A stretch of DNA of 64,000 nucleotides from Xenoacremonium recifei (taxonomy: Eukaryota; Ascomycota; Sordariomycetes; Hypocreales; Nectriaceae), in the NCBI GenBank assembly GCA_012184525.1, contig WOFQ01000011.1, positions 310,001 to 374,000 of the forward strand, written 5' to 3'. Of the stretch, positions 22,601-33,077 are shown one piece after another (positions within the stretch are counted from its first letter, which is position 1; the number at the start of each line of letters is the position of its first letter). Under the pieces are notes generated by a model. It worked only from the letters and a program-made list of their open reading frames with translations, searched no databases and had not been told where the DNA came from. Position numbers and translations under genes: made by a program.

Positions 22601-24190
22601 GACTCGCGAGGTCCAGAAGCGTCAGCCATTCATCAGCCGTGATGCGAGACATGCCGCGTCGAGTCGCACGGATGACCCGCGGGTTAGTGGGCAGGACAGC
22701 CCAGGCTTGGCTTGTTTCTGACGCCAGACTTCGTCGAGTTCCCACGGGATTGGATTCGAAGGGATCATCAAACACACGCGCCGCCCGCTAAGCCCACGCC
22801 ACGCTGCGCTGTCCGGCGACCCCCCTCTCACCTCCCCTCCCCCTCCATCCTCCCAATGGTAGCGATCAGGTCAGCCCATGCCTCCGTATAATTTGTGTGA
22901 GTGTGTGTGGTGGTGGTGGTGGCGTCTCCGTCTGGTAGAGGAGGGGAGGCAATCAAAGTGCCGTTGATCATGCGGCGTGGGCGGCGACGTTGCGTCGGCG
23001 AGCAGGAGGACGGACAATATGCATTGATAGCAATCAATATAGTGCTTGTCAGACACTGATTGTGCCTCCGTCCACGGCATTGTCCCTCCAGACAGTATAA
23101 CTCGGTTGCTGGGCGGGAGGTGAGAGAGAATGGGGGGGCGTGTGTGTGTTTGTTTTCTCGAAGCCGTCGCCCCGCCCGCGCTCGTTAGTGGCGTCTCCAT
23201 AGCAGCCCAGCAGCCCTGGAAAAGCCCGTGGAAGCCCTGAAAAAGCCCCGTTGCGGCGCGCATCGCACCTGCGCGCATGCCCAACGGCGCACTTTCCCTC
23301 CTCTCAGGTTTGAGGCAGACCCTCTCAGGCCGTTAGCAGCTGCTGCCCTGCGCGCTTGCCCTGCATTTTTGCATCATTCTATCGGATTTTTTCTGCTGTC
23401 GGGATCGCCTCGTCCCTGAAAGAACCTCGAAAACCCTGCTCCGGCATCCACAACTGGGCAGAGACGAGTCATCATCGCCAGAACCCAACAAACCGCTACT
23501 GCAGCGCACGAACCCAGAAGCGAGGAAGAGTTTGTTCCTGCTTGTGTTGCATCTCGCGTCGCAGCCCTCCCGTCTGACGCCGCCCTCATCTCGAGATCTC
23601 CGTCGCTCACCCTCTTTTCCTCCTCCCGGACCCAGGACGCTACCCGTCACGCTACGCTGCCGCCCAGATCATCTCATCAGCCATCCTGGCCAATCTCAAT
23701 CCTGGTCCGACCACCCCTCCAACTCGCTGCGGCCCTTGTTGTTGGCTGGCCGTTGTCTCTCTCTGGCCTTGCCCCCCCGAAAAAGCGCCCCTCCATCTTT
23801 CATCTACCGTCCTTCTATCGCCTCTGTCAACAAAACTTCTCCCGGCTCTGAGACGTCTTCATTCCTGCAACACGCGCATTCCTGGCTTCTGCTGTTGACT
23901 TTTCAACTGAGGAATACACTCAAACATCGCGTCTGAGTCTCTTCATATCGTTCAACTCACGCACCCAGACCCGTCTCATTCTGCGTCTCCGTCTCAGCCC
24001 GATTCGCAGTCTCGTTCCGAGCCCTCGCTTCCGGCGTCATCCACTCACATCCAGCATAATTTCTGCATTGCAGAAGCAATCTTCGACGCCCTCATCCCGT
24101 TTCCTGCCGCCGCCTCCACGCAGATCTGAACATCTTCTCTGTCAGACGCCCAATCATCGAGCCTCCCGCCGTGCCGCTCGATAGTCAGTC
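19640..24190. other. 4.5-kb spacer with exon-like fragments
   Basis: Between the start of the BEM46-like gene and the LYAR-type gene I find no complete gene. Two pieces look exon-like on the minus strand: 21095-21193 and 22556-22775. A GTG/GT microsatellite lies near 22898-22921. The last 0.9 kb (about 23280-24190) is strongly pyrimidine-rich and is likely the promoter and long leader of the LYAR-type gene. Confidence 0.55.
21095..21193 (-). CDS. Possible terminal exon or gene fragment (32 aa)
   Basis: A 33-codon frame from the ATG at 21193 to a TAG at 21095 has nearly all third positions C or G, like genuine exons here, and reads MEKFPAKKEIQGHFI followed by a hydrophobic end STDIIVTSECLVMAFAC. 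An AG (GATTAG) just upstream could be a splice acceptor. I could not find a convincing upstream exon, and I do not recognise the peptide. It may be the last exon of a gene I failed to assemble or the remnant of a lost gene. Confidence 0.25.
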   Translation of the reverse strand: MEKFPAKKEIQGHFISTDIIVTSECLVMAFAC

Positions 24191-26075
24191 ATGGTATCCT
24201 TTTCGTGTGAGGTAAGTCCACACACTCTCCCTCCTACTCTTCCATTCTTCCTCGCCGCCCTCCCCCCCATAGACCATGCCCATATAGCGCGCCCATACCT
24301 ATCCCACCCTCTTTCGCCCAGGTGGTTCAAGCCTGACATCACTCCCTCCACACCCTCTCCCGTCTCTCACACCTTGCTCCTGTCACGAACCTCATCCTGG
24401 CCAGGAACCCCCTTCTTCGCATGCCGATCTGCTGGCCCACCCTCTTCTGCTTGCTTCCCGCCTCCTGTCGTCTCATCCTTCAAATACCTTGCCTTACCCC
24501 GGCGTAACCCCCGCCGCATTGGTCCAGTCCAGTCTCCATTGTCCTGCGTTTCACCAACATCATTCACTACCTCTGTCGACTCGATCTTGTGTACTCTATT
24601 TCACCTCTAATCTGACATTCATCCTAACTTAGGCGTGTGGTGACGTCCTCACAAAGAAGAAGCTCGACCCTCATCGCAACCGCTGCCGTGGCGCCACCTT
24701 CACCTGCATTGACTGCATGGTGCACTTCCCTGGCGTTCAGTACCGATCTCATACGGTATGTTGTACCATTCAATTCCCTGGGAACCCGGCCTCCCGTCAC
24801 GGGCCGCCTCAGTCCGCCTCAGTAACCTGTTCTGACATCATCCAGAGCTGCATGACCGAAGACCAAAAATATCAGGGTGCTCTATATAAAGAAAGGCCCA
24901 AAAAGCAGAACAACACGCCGTCGACCCCCCACCAGAACGGAAACGCCAACAGCGGTCTGAACCCTAGAAACTCGAACAACAAGCGCGCTCGAAGCGACAC
25001 CGAGACTATGCCTCATCAGCAGGCTTACGTGGAGGAGGTTGACGATAAGGACTACAACTGGGCCGACTATGAAGACTTTTCTTCCGATGACGAGGATTCG
25101 CCCGCTGGCCCTCCCCCAGAGGCCCCCACGCCTCCCTCAGCCGTCATTCTCGAAGATGAGCATGTGGACGTCTTCGACTTCTTGGTCGCTACCGGCCAGA
25201 CCCCTAATGCCTCGACCGTGAACCTTACTCGAGATCAACCAAGCCCCAAGGCCGACGCTCCCACAAGCACATCACTAGTAAAATATGAGCGCAAGGCGGA
25301 AGACTACCTTGACCCAATTGCCTTTATGGACCACGACGACGAACCACTCGTCCAGTACGGCAGTGGACCAGTGCCTACGGGCGAGTTCGTCACCCCTGCC
25401 CCCAAGCACGAGCGACGAAAGCACAAGGATAGCGATTCGAAGAAGCTGAAGAAGCGCAAGCGACTGCATGTCGACGTCCCTAGAGACGAGGTCATGACAG
25501 ATGCGCCCCCAGTCCTTCACTCGGGTCTCACAGGGGGTCTCACTCGTATGATGCGCCCCGTTTTCCCCCCATCTCCCGACTACTCTGGCGGTGACGCCCC
25601 AGAGGTTTCTCCCACCAGCCCCATGAAGAAGTCGAAGCACTCAAAACACTCGAAGCACTCGAAAGGTCAGGTCACCCACAGCATTTTCGGAATGATCGCC
25701 GGGAACTCGACGAAGACGAAGACGAAGAAGCGCAAGACGACGTCCAAGAAGAGCTCATCTCACCGACACAAGGAGGAGAAGGCTCCCAAACTGATTGAAT
25801 ACCGCCCGCATGATGCTCATGGCAAGGTCGAGGCTGGTGACAATCAGGTTGTGCTTTTCAAGCCTCGTGGTGATGTGTTCCTGAGCTTCGTCAACAAGGG
25901 CCCCGACAGCGAGCGTGGCCTGAGCATGAACAAGGTGCTGAAGCGTTTCCACCGGGAGCGCCAGGCCAGCGGCGAGAACGTGGTCAAGTCGCTCGAGGAG
26001 AAGGAGCTGTGGAGGTCACTGCGATTACGACAAAACGAGCGCGGCGAGATTGTGCTCTTCAGCATTGAGGCATGA
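24191..26075 (+). CDS. LYAR-type C2HC zinc-finger nucleolar protein
   Basis: Three exons (24191-24211, 24633-24755, 24846-26075) give 457 aa. The joined N-terminus forms paired LYAR-type fingers: Cys6, Cys9, His21 and Cys25, then Cys32, Cys35, His47 and Cys50, followed by MTEDQKYQGALYK. The middle is disordered, with acidic, Ser/Pro and Lys-rich tracts, KKLKKRKR at about 245, and a KHS repeat near 310. The end (about 360-457) is more conserved and includes VKSLEEKELWRSLRLRQNE. LYAR-family proteins are nucleolar and act in ribosome biogenesis and growth control. Exon 1 codes only seven residues, so the first finger (Cys6, then Cys9) is split by a 421-nt intron, long for this genome; intron 2 is 90 nt. 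The gene is convergent with PEX10. Confidence 0.88.
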
Positions 26076-26649
26076 GAGACATATTTGACATGACGTATAA
26101 CGGATTTCCATTTTGTTTTAAAGCGGACCGGGAGTTTTTGGATTCAGGACACATGGGAACAACATTTTACCACTTTCAACGATACCTCGATGGACATATC
26201 ACCATCTTGTATACAACCTTGTCGACCGGGGGACGAAGTGAGGCTGGCGGGAGTTGATGGGTAGGCTATTTGGCCATGGCGATTGCCAGAAATTGGGAGA
26301 CTAGGCGAAGCTGTTGGGTTTTGGCGGTTGGTTGGAGTATGAGAGAAACGGTTACTCCTTGGTTGTCGTTATGGGGATGGGAGCTTCGCCTTCCGGATTT
26401 CTTTTTCCATCTGTTTCTTATCTTTGTATGTGTGACTATGCTTGGGGAACAAGATGTCGGCAGATGGAGGTGAAATAATGATGGGGATACTGGCTACCAT
26501 TGATTGGTACCAGAGAGCAGAGACGCTCGTCGCTTGATAGCATTGAAACAAGTGCCCTTGGATATCATTCATGAACGCCCCCTCGCCCTATCTAATCGTG
26601 AAATACATATACAGATTTGTGACAAAGCCTTGCCTCCCATCATCATATC
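26076..26649. other. Convergent 3' flanks
   Basis: This 574-bp spacer lies between the stops of the LYAR-type gene and PEX10. Nothing beyond expected 3' UTRs is seen. Confidence 0.7.
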
Positions 26650-27759
26650 CTACATGACGCGTAGCGGTAATATGTGCTGGGCCATAGCCTCCCGTCGACA
26701 CAATGGACACTCGGGCTTCTCACGCACCCAATCTCCTATACACTCCCAGCAGAACACATGCCCACACTGCGTAGCCGCCGGGTCCTTCAACTCCTCCAAG
26801 CATAGCGTACATTTGCGCTGCTGGCTGCCCTTGATGAAACCCATCAGCTTCTCATCAGTGCCAAGATGAAACCGCGGCCCCGCGCCAACAGGCGTATGTG
26901 TCGTAGCCGCGATATCGACCCGAGCATGCGGTCCTGACCCGTTCCCCGAGAGCAGGAGATTGTTGTTCGCATCGTAGGACTCGTCGTGATAGCGCGACAC
27001 CTCGTCGGAGGGAAAGGCAGCGCGCTCGCGCGGCGCAGAGGAGGAGGAGGAGGAGCTTAGAGTCGTGCGCACGTGGAGATAGGCTTGGACGCCGAGCTGC
27101 ACGACGAGCAGGACGCCGAGGAGCTCGTAGCCGGCGCGGTCGGGCGTGGCGGGCACGGTGCGCGTGAAGACGTAGCGTAGCCGCAGCAGGCGCTTGGCCA
27201 GCTCGTAGTACGTCCCGCTGAAGTAGAACATGGCGAGGATGACGGCCTGGAAGGGTGCCGCGGAGGTAAGCGTGGGGAGATGCCTCTCGACGTATTCCCA
27301 GAGCCGGGCCTCGCGCGACGCCTCCGCCTTGCCCGCCTCGCCATCGCGCCTCCGCAGCGCTTCAAGTCTCCGCTCCAGCACCCGGCGCAGCCTCACACGC
27401 AGACCCGGAAGCAAGCGGCCCGCAAGGTACGGCAGCAACACCGAGCCGGCGATGTACGCAGCGCGGCGGGACAGGGCCGGCAAACGGGCGTCGCGGGCGT
27501 CGAGCTGCACCAGGTCGCAGTACTCCTCGCCGAGGGTGCGGTTGCCGGGCAGCGTGGTGAGGCCGAAGTAGAGGAGGGCGGCGAGGGTGCGCAGCTCGGG
27601 GGCGCGGGCGTGGGTGGCGCGGGCGCCGAGGAGGCGGCGGTGCAGGTCGGAGAGGGTTTGGGTGAGGGTGCCGGTGAAGTAGAGGTCCTTCTGGTGGGAG
27701 CGGATGATGTCGGGGGCGGAGGCGAAGGGGTAGGGCGAGGGCGAGGTGGAGGAGGACAT
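26650..27759 (-). CDS. PEX10: Peroxisome biogenesis factor 10 (RING E3 ligase)
   Basis: One uninterrupted frame of 369 aa, the normal length for fungal Pex10. The N-terminal half is the Pex2/Pex10/Pex12 membrane domain, recognisable from APDIIRSHQKDLYF, LYFGLTTLPGNRTLGEEYCD and FYFSGTYYELAKRLLRLRY. A Ser/Ala-rich linker follows. The C-terminus is a C3HC4 RING from residue 317: CTLC, QCGHVFCWECI, CPLC. With Pex2 and Pex12 it forms the peroxisomal ubiquitin ligase channel that ubiquitinates the import receptor Pex5 so it can be recycled from the membrane. The ATG at 27759 starts MSSSTSPSPYPFASAP, directly before the conserved region. The coding sequence is very GC-rich, which creates long false frames on the opposite strand. 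Confidence 0.95.
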   Translation of the reverse strand: MSSSTSPSPYPFASAPDIIRSHQKDLYFTGTLTQTLSDLHRRLLGARATHARAPELRTLAALLYFGLTTLPGNRTLGEEYCDLVQLDARDARLPALSRRAAYIAGSVLLPYLAGRLLPGLRVRLRRVLERRLEALRRRDGEAGKAEASREARLWEYVERHLPTLTSAAPFQAVILAMFYFSGTYYELAKRLLRLRYVFTRTVPATPDRAGYELLGVLLVVQLGVQAYLHVRTTLSSSSSSSAPRERAAFPSDEVSRYHDESYDANNNLLLSGNGSGPHARVDIAATTHTPVGAGPRFHLGTDEKLMGFIKGSQQRKCTLCLEELKDPAATQCGHVFCWECIGDWVREKPECPLCRREAMAQHILPLRVM

Positions 27760-28139
27760 TGCGGCGGTGAGGTGAGATTGGCCTGGAGGCCTGGAGAGGA
27801 AGGCGGCTGTGGTGGTGATGTCGCGATGAGAGTGTTGGTGTTGAGATGTTGGTGGTTGGTGGTTGATGAGTTTAGGCGGAGGTTAATTGGACCTCGGGAC
27901 AAGACCCCGAGCCGCGACCGGACCCTCCACCGCCGGCCCGCCGTTGATTACCGCTTTTGGCTTGTGACGTTTTCACATGCAACTAGGTACAAACTTCACA
28001 GGGTATTGTAATTGCTCCGAGATATTTGTCCTTGTAATATGTGCCAGGTACAATAGAAAGCCCTCAATTCAACTGACTCCCCGCCCGATCCTCATACAAG
28101 ATTACCGTACAATGTCTTCACAAATGCGTACCATCTTTC
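27760..28139. other. Spacer between PEX10 and the Zn2Cys6 gene
   Basis: 380 bp holding the PEX10 promoter and the 3' flank of the zinc-cluster gene. No further signal is recognised. Confidence 0.65.
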
Positions 28140-30385
28140 CTACCCCAACCCTGGACCGAGCGGGTGGTTAAAGTCAAACGGTTCAATCAGCCCCTGCTCA
28201 TTATTCTGCAGCTGTATGCTCAAGAACTCATCCGTAACCAGTGTCCCAAGGTCATCTCCCCATTGTGCCATGAAAGCTGCCGTATCAGCCCCAAGCTCCA
28301 GACCACCCATCAGGTCCGGCACATTGAGAGGATCCTCCGGCGGCATGACCACCTGCGTCTGCCGGGCGCGGAGCACGCAGTCTTTGATCTCACCAATGCA
28401 TGGCCATGTATGCTCGACTTCCTCCATGGCCTCTAGTATGAGTGAGAGCGACCGTGCGATGTCCGGGTCGTCCCAAGAGGCCTTCTGGAAGAACCGCTTC
28501 ATCATGACGGTGCCGGCCGCCGTTGAAAGAGTTTGCACGAAGTCGAGGGGCAATGACCGGTATCGGTAGTGGCGTGAGAATGTTCGCATTAGACGCAGAA
28601 TGGCCTGTAGTGACTCGTAGCAGATCTCGACATCCTCGCTCTCAGCAATGCCCGGCTTCTCAAACATATGTGATGGCGGCCGGTGCAGGATGATCATAAC
28701 GGTATGAAACGTCATGCTAAATCTGGTCAGTACTTCTCTACCCCCTGCTTGAATCACGGATATGGGAAACATACTGAAGCCGAAGTACTGTAGGCTGCAC
28801 TTGGCCAACCGTCCACTGATTCCAGTGCAGAGTCCCGGGGAGGCTGGACAGCCACTTCGTGAGGGACACATGTATTTGCCTCGACCGCGTGGCAGCCACC
28901 GCCGCATCGACGTTGCCCCGCCGGTTCTCAAACAACTCCGTGATCATCACGTGGATAATCTTTCCGAGCTCAGCCTGGTAGATCAAGGCGCCGACAAGAG
29001 CCACGCCATCTTCGAACTCAGTCGCCGAGGCCCCTTTGCAGATATAAGTGTCGAGTAGACCCTCCCAATCAGGAGGATACTGAAGCCTGATAGTATTTCG
29101 CACATCCGACTCGTTGGGATGTAGTGCTGGAGGGCGACCAAAGTATAAACTCAGTTGCTTGTCGGCAATGAAAATGGCCCAGTATACTCGTCGAAGGATT
29201 TCCGTGTCGCGGTTCGACTCGGTTGAACCGTCCCAGTTGTTAGGGTCAAGATGAAGACCCATCTCATGGGCTAACCGAAAGGCCATTCCACAGAATAGCC
29301 AACCTTTGGAGGAGTGGCCGACACCGATTTCGCGATATCCAAGATAGCAGAGGGCCTGCAGAGTTGTGAGATCTGGGCTGTCAAGAGACTGGTTAATCAA
29401 GGTCTGGGCTTGGTTCGCAAACACATCAGAGATGCGTCTCGAGTCGTCGAGTTGCATCGCTCCGAGGGAACAGATGGCAAACAGTAAGGCATCCGAATAG
29501 TATCTCCCTGATCCAACATCGTAATCACGAAGGAAGTATTCTCGATACACAAGCATATGGAATTGGTATTGCTCCTTGAAGTACGCCGCCATGCACATTT
29601 GGGACGTCTCGTCGTGAGGTGCATACATGTAGGCGGTGGTTTCGGGTGAGCTCATCGAATCCATGTCGAAGCTCGTGTCGTTGAGGTTCGCCTGAGACGT
29701 GGGATCGAGCTGAGGACTACCATCGCCCGGAACGAGAGATACGTCTCTCGAGAGGTGGATGTGGAAGAGGCTTGTGCCGCCGAAGAACTGAGTGACGTGA
29801 TTTGCACGCGGCCGCCTCAACTGTCCAGACCGCACCTGAGCCGCAACCATCTTGGGATCTGTGTTTCCCTTGGGCTCGGCAGGGTTATCGGATCCGGAAG
29901 CCTCTCCAAGTGCCGACGGCGACAAGGCCAGCTCTGAGAGAATCTCATCTCTTTCGGCGTTGTCCGCGACGGTGAGCTTGCGAATGAGTAATTCGAGTGA
30001 AGCGACTTGGCCCTCTAGAGCGTGGACGTAGGCTTTTGATATGGGACTGGGGTTACTTTAGCGATGCGTTTGTGTATGAGAGGGGCATGTTAGTCGAACC
30101 GTTGCTTCTCACCACTGCCGCTGAGGATGCACTCTGTCCCAGCCTTGACACATCGCGAACAGGGACGTTTCCTATCACATTTGATCTAAAGAAGCGACAA
30201 CGCATTAGGCGCTAGGCACAGAGGAGAGAATAGAAGAGAGCGAAGTATATGCGGGCGAACGGACCTTGCGGCGACGACATCGCTCACATCTGACCACTCG
30301 AGGTATTAGCCCAGAGCCGGGGTGTCAGTGAGGACGGCGGCACTCACGATATGCGGATGGTCTCGCCCATCGGCGTCTCCTCCAT
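28140..30385 (-). CDS. Zn(II)2Cys6 transcription factor
   Basis: Five exons (30348-30385, 30265-30289, 30100-30185, 28775-30046, 28140-28722) give 667 aa. The zinc cluster, assembled across three exons, is CERCRRRK then IKCDRKRPCSRC and AGTEC, six cysteines at the canonical spacing, starting at residue 14. It is followed by RPISKAYVHALE and a short coiled coil (about 65-85). The middle domain (about 230-400) is the fungal-specific transcription factor domain, with LLFAICSLGAMQLDDSR, GMAFRLAHEMGLHLD and RRVYWAIFIADKQLSLYFGRPPAL. Exon 2 is only 25 nt. The third intron (30047-30099) has an unusual GTTCGA donor, but it alone restores the typical family linker. The gene is transcribed away from the aldose epimerase across 658 bp, the usual layout of a pathway regulator; the target pathway is an inference. 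Confidence 0.92.
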
Positions 30386-31043
30386 GATGTCAAGCCGGCC
30401 TTCAACGGGCACGTCAGGTCATGCAGAAGTCCAAAAAGAGCGGTTTAAGGCGCTTGAAGCCTGTATGCAGGGGGGTGAGTAGATGGAGGCCGGCAACTGT
30501 CTAGGCCGAACCGGAAGCTAGAGCCAAGATCTCACAACTACGGGCTACTGGTCACGTGATATACTCGGAAGGCATTACCTCAATGGACTGCTACAGACGT
30601 CTCAATCTGGAACTCATGATTTTGAGAGATGCTTAGGAAATTCATGAAGCTTACAAGTGAGGTCTATATACCAAAAAGATATTAGCTACACCAAGTATCA
30701 ATATTGTTTAATCTCTAAAATCGGCTCATATGTACCTCTCAAGTTTTAGTGGCTTCTTTGTGACAAATCAAATATTGCAAAGATACAATTTCAAAGTAAA
30801 ATGCTTTAATATGTCATTTACGAGTAATTCATTTGGATAAATTAGTTCTGTATGTGCTGTTGGGGTTTCCCTCATAACGCGGCTCACCTAATGCGATACT
30901 CTGAATCGGAATTACTACTTCTGTTAAAACCGGCTCTGCACATCTCAATTAAATTGAAAACCAGCGGCCAACCAAGCCCAGGAGCACCTTTTGTTTCTTG
31001 CCAAGTCTCTGGAACGGCTTCTTGATTTCCACATACTGCTGGC
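30386..31043. promoter_or_regulatory. AT-rich divergent promoter with three CGGCTC sites
   Basis: This 658-bp region separates the zinc-cluster regulator (minus) from the aldose 1-epimerase (plus). From about 30540 it is clearly AT-rich. Against that background CGGCTC occurs three times on the plus strand: 30722-30727, 30880-30885 and 30931-30936. CGG triplets are the half-sites of Zn2Cys6 factors, so autoregulation and control of the epimerase by the neighbour are plausible; this is inference. Confidence 0.4.
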
Positions 31044-32093
31044 ATGGATCCCATTCACATCCTAAGTCTACCCGTCAAGTTTCTCCCCTTGGGAGCCATC
31101 ATCCAGGAACTCACCATCGGAGGACGCAATGTAGTGCTGGGCTTCCCAAAGCAGGAGCATTACCGGCAATACGCCCATCCGTACTTTGGGGAGACTATTG
31201 GAAGAATCCCAAATCGTCTCTCTGGAGGCAAGGTTTGCGGCCTCAATGGTCAGGACTATGAATTCGTAAAGAATGAAAACGATGTTACGACTTTGCACGG
31301 TGGCGTGAATGGATGGGGCAAAAAGATCTGGGAGGGGCCTACCAAGGTCGTGCGTCACTCGAAACAGGCTCATCTTTTTACTCTCTATAGCCCCGATGGA
31401 GATGAAGGCTTCCCGGGGGCTGTTGAGGCACGGGTTTGGTATACTGTCGATCATACTGGGGATGCTAATTCTGGCGCGGAAGAAATAGTCCTTGACATCG
31501 AGTATGAAGCCGAGATGACCGGGACTGAAGAAAATATTACCGAAACTATCTGCTCCCTGACGAACCACGGGTACTGGAATATCGGCGACGGACCAACTGT
31601 AGCTGGTACCGAAGTTACCTTCACAGCGGACCTCTACTTGGAAGTCGACAATAACCAAATTCCTACAGGAGGGATATCAAAGTTTCCGGCTGTTAACGCA
31701 AACCAACCTACGCTCTTCGCCGAAAATGGACCTTTCATCGACGACTGTTTTGTACTTGAGACGGATATCGCGAGAGTGCAGCCCGACACAAGAGGCCGAC
31801 GACTGAAAAAGTACATCTCGATGTATCATCCGGTCACCAAGATACACCTGGAGGCATCTACAACCGAACCATCTTTTCAGTTCTACACTGGTGATGGAAT
31901 CGACGTCGCCGAGATCCCACCTTCTAGTAACAACCCGACAAGCACTCCTCGGCGCGGACCTCGTAGCGGCATCGCCCTTGAGCCCAATCGCTACGTCAAC
32001 GCCGCGAATGTACCGGATTGGAGGCCTATGGTGCTGTTACTACGGGGCCAAGTTTGGGGATGCAGGAATCAGTTCCGGCTTTGGAGAGAGTAG
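31044..32093 (+). CDS. Aldose 1-epimerase (galactose mutarotase family)
   Basis: A single-exon protein of 349 aa, the normal family length. It interconverts alpha and beta anomers of aldoses such as glucose or galactose. Visible landmarks: GETIGRIPNRL at 49-59, LHGGVNGWGKKIWEG with His85, LTNHGYWNIG with His175 as the expected general acid, FIDDCF near 230, and ALEPNRY with Glu313 as the expected general base. The C-terminus (MVLLLRGQVWGCRNQFRLW) follows the family pattern, so the protein looks complete. It is cytosolic, with no signal peptide. The substrate cannot be read from sequence. It diverges from the zinc-cluster regulator and lies 210 bp before the dehydrogenase gene on the same strand. 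Confidence 0.92.
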   Translation: MDPIHILSLPVKFLPLGAIIQELTIGGRNVVLGFPKQEHYRQYAHPYFGETIGRIPNRLSGGKVCGLNGQDYEFVKNENDVTTLHGGVNGWGKKIWEGPTKVVRHSKQAHLFTLYSPDGDEGFPGAVEARVWYTVDHTGDANSGAEEIVLDIEYEAEMTGTEENITETICSLTNHGYWNIGDGPTVAGTEVTFTADLYLEVDNNQIPTGGISKFPAVNANQPTLFAENGPFIDDCFVLETDIARVQPDTRGRRLKKYISMYHPVTKIHLEASTTEPSFQFYTGDGIDVAEIPPSSNNPTSTPRRGPRSGIALEPNRYVNAANVPDWRPMVLLLRGQVWGCRNQFRLWRE

Positions 32094-32303
32094 AGTGATG
32101 TTGGCTGATTGCCTATTTGGGATATCCGGCCGTCATGACTGCGGTCTTACCGAATTAGTATCTCCGAAAGACAACTGCGGTGTTGAGAGATTATATGAAA
32201 TGCTGTTGGATGTACTATAGACTCTCCTAACTTGTAGCTAGACTTCGTAGACCTACCTAGTCAATTAAAAAGAGCAATAGAAGACGTCTGCCCATAGTTC
32301 ACC

Positions 32304-33077
32304 ATGTCCAAGTTCGCCAACTATCCGAGCCTTGAAGACCGCGTTATCGTCATATCGGGCGGCGCCACGGGCATCGGATCGTCAATGGTGAAGCTCTTCG
32401 CCAATCAGAGCAGCCAGATGGTGATTCTTGATATTCAGGACCAGCCAGCGCAGGACCTGATTGATGAACTATCTCGAGCGAAGGTCAAGCATGCACCTAT
32501 TTTCTACCACTGCGACATCACCAACACCGACAGCGAGTTAAAGCCGACAGCACAGAAGATCCTAGACAGGTTTCCAGCGATTCATGGCGTCATCAACAAC
32601 GCAGCGCATGCCAGGCGTATTAAGACTATGGACGTCTCGGTCAAGGACTGGGATAGCGGGCTCGACATCAACCTGAAGCACCAATTCTTCCTTACGCAGG
32701 CGCTCTTACCAGGCCTCATCCGTGCCGGATCCTCATCCATAATCAACATGGGCAGCATCACATGGGCCCGCCCTGGCCAGGACCAAGCACCGTACATCGC
32801 CAGCAAAGCAGCCATCGTCGGACTCACCAAAACGTTGGCCCACGAGTTCGGACCGCAGGGCGTCCGCGTCAACAGCATCATGCCAGGGGCTATTGCGACG
32901 GAGCGGGAGAGGAGGGAGGTCATCACACCTGAGTATGAAGCTCTCATCTTGCAGATGCAGGCACTGAAGCGGCTTCTGGAGCCGGAGGAGGTCGCGCGGT
33001 TGGCGTTGTGGCTTATGGCTGATGATAGCTCAGGGGTGACTAGTCAGAGTATTGTCATTGACGCGGGTTGGATTTGA
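32304..33077 (+). CDS. Short-chain dehydrogenase/reductase
   Basis: A single-exon protein of 257 aa, typical for a classical SDR. The Rossmann cofactor motif GGATGIG is at 19-25, with an Asp after the second strand (VILDIQDQ), which favours NAD(H). NNAA is at 98-101; the active-site set is Ser151 (NMGSI), Tyr164 and Lys168 (YIASK), with Asn in DINLK. The C-terminal VIDAGWI is the usual last strand. The pattern EEVARLALWLMADDSSGVTSQ resembles sugar- and polyol-oxidising SDRs of the glucose dehydrogenase type, which would suit the epimerase just upstream, but the substrate is not determined. It converges with the DUF1445 gene. Confidence 0.92.
   Translation: MSKFANYPSLEDRVIVISGGATGIGSSMVKLFANQSSQMVILDIQDQPAQDLIDELSRAKVKHAPIFYHCDITNTDSELKPTAQKILDRFPAIHGVINNAAHARRIKTMDVSVKDWDSGLDINLKHQFFLTQALLPGLIRAGSSSIINMGSITWARPGQDQAPYIASKAAIVGLTKTLAHEFGPQGVRVNSIMPGAIATERERREVITPEYEALILQMQALKRLLEPEEVARLALWLMADDSSGVTSQSIVIDAGWI

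Noticed and set aside
27280..28011. Long plus-strand ORF of 243 aa opposite PEX10
   Set aside because: It is the GC-rich complement of the PEX10 coding strand, with repetitive Gly/Val/Glu composition and no domain.
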